Assembly (NCBI GenBank): GCA_003454415.1
Contig: DMKG01000069.1
Location: 10,996-17,658 of the forward strand
Reading direction: 5' to 3'
DNA from: Alphaproteobacteria bacterium
Lineage (GTDB): Bacteria > Pseudomonadota > Alphaproteobacteria > UBA11222
Length of the DNA: 6,663 nt
Shown: one piece after another, positions 6,301 to 6,663 of the stretch
Numbering within the stretch: position 1 is the stretch's first letter
How the letters are laid out: every line of letters begins with the position of its first letter
Notes under the pieces: generated by a model
What the model saw: only the letters and a program-made list of their open reading frames with translations
The model's database searches: none
What the model was told of the DNA's origin: nothing
Translations under genes and position numbers: made by a program

Positions 6301-6339
6301 CGGCAGGCGCCCCTTCACAGTCAGAAAGGGCGCCTGCCG
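6301..6339 (+). terminator. Strong stem-loop after the amidohydrolase, terminator-like without a T-run
   Basis: Bases 6301-6312 (CGGCAGGCGCCC) pair perfectly with 6328-6339 (GGGCGCCTGCCG), giving a 12-bp GC-rich stem; two more pairs can form inside after one mismatch. The downstream sequence (CTGCGCAATAAAG) has no run of T on the + strand, and the other side has none on the minus strand. It is therefore not a textbook intrinsic terminator, but its place between two genes suggests transcript-end formation or mRNA stabilisation. Confidence 0.5.
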
Positions 6340-6362
6340 CTGCGCAATAAAGACAGGCAGGG

Positions 6363-6663
6363 ATGGTTGCGGAAAACAGACTCCAGGGAATCGAGCGGCC
6401 TCTCTTCGATCGTTATGCGAACGGGTCGCTGGATTCCATGGAAGGGGTCCCCGTATGGGCGCCGGAGGAAAGTGATGCGCCCCTCTTCCGGCGTCTCGTT
6501 GGAGCCGCAAAGCGCCTTTCGCCCGGCCTTGGCGTCGCGATCCTGATCGCTCTGGCCGCCTCCTGGCTGGCCGAACATTACGCCGCGCCGGTGATGCTGT
6601 TTGCGCTGCTGTTGGGGATGGCGGTGAATTTTCTGAGCCAGGAGGCATCCTGCCGGCCGGGAA
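6363..6663 (+). CDS. YeiH-family putative sulfate exporter-type membrane protein, 3' end outside the window
   Basis: An open frame starts at ATG 6363 and runs off the right edge without a stop, so 100 codons are visible. Residues 1-51 are polar and probably cytoplasmic. From about 52 two hydrophobic helices follow: SPGLGVAILIALAASWLAEH (53-72) and PVMLFALLLGMAVNFL (76-91). The pattern, a Pro-Gly-led first helix and then an LLLGM-x-xNFL second helix, matches the N-terminus of the YeiH/UPF0324 family of inner-membrane proteins, often named putative sulfate exporters, although transport by most members is unproven. The leader of about 50 residues before the first helix is longer than I expect for the family; ATG 6438 (M26) is a shorter alternative. 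The ribosome binding site is weak (AGG 5 bases upstream). The gene follows the 6301-6339 stem-loop and is probably a separate transcription unit. Confidence 0.65.
   Translation, partial: MVAENRLQGIERPLFDRYANGSLDSMEGVPVWAPEESDAPLFRRLVGAAKRLSPGLGVAILIALAASWLAEHYAAPVMLFALLLGMAVNFLSQEASCRPG

Noticed and set aside
4816..6648. 610-codon open frame on the minus strand opposite the amidohydrolase
   Set aside because: It lies entirely antisense to a well-recognised enzyme and to the start of the YeiH-type gene. Its product begins with a low-complexity Pro/Arg/Ser-rich stretch and is rich in His, Arg and Gln without any family motif. Long antisense frames are common opposite GC-rich genes.

Overview
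The window looks like a piece of a moderately GC-rich proteobacterial chromosome, most likely an alphaproteobacterium. That guess rests only on gene families and overall composition; no rRNA, tRNA or marker gene is present to place it. Genes fill almost all of the window. There is no sign of a mobile element, CRISPR array, tRNA or integration site.

Layout from left to right. Bases 1-1057 (+) hold the C-terminal part of an arylsulfotransferase-like beta-propeller protein that enters from the left edge; it is clearly poorer in GC than the rest. After a featureless gap of about 170 bases, 1230-2711 (-) encodes a flavin monooxygenase carrying both Baeyer-Villiger fingerprints, convergent with the first gene. 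A divergent intergenic region of about 220 bases then carries the best promoter in the window (TTGACA, 17 bases, GATGAT) with an imperfect palindrome abutting its -35 box. Three genes follow on the + strand: an acyl-CoA dehydrogenase-like flavoprotein (2931-4076), a TetR-family repressor (4113-4721) and a metal-dependent amidohydrolase of the ACMSD-like family (4801-6273). A strong 12-bp stem-loop (6301-6339) closes this group. The 5' end of a YeiH-type membrane transporter gene (6363 onward) runs off the right edge; it has no stop inside the window.

How the genes may work together (inference): a divergently transcribed Baeyer-Villiger monooxygenase, an acyl-CoA dehydrogenase-like enzyme, a TetR regulator and an amidohydrolase form a typical small catabolic module, for example for a cyclic or alicyclic ketone such as a terpenoid- or steroid-like compound. 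The substrate cannot be read from the sequence. The two edge genes have families linked to sulfur compounds (sulfuryl transfer, putative sulfate export), but nothing ties them to the central module.

I did not find a clearly new biological system. The points most worth checking are: the dehydrogenase homologue without a recognisable C-terminal catalytic-glutamate motif; the unusual residues in the Baeyer-Villiger enzyme; the divergent promoter with its candidate operator; the pair of mutually exclusive stems just before the amidohydrolase ribosome binding site; and the composition break at the first gene.
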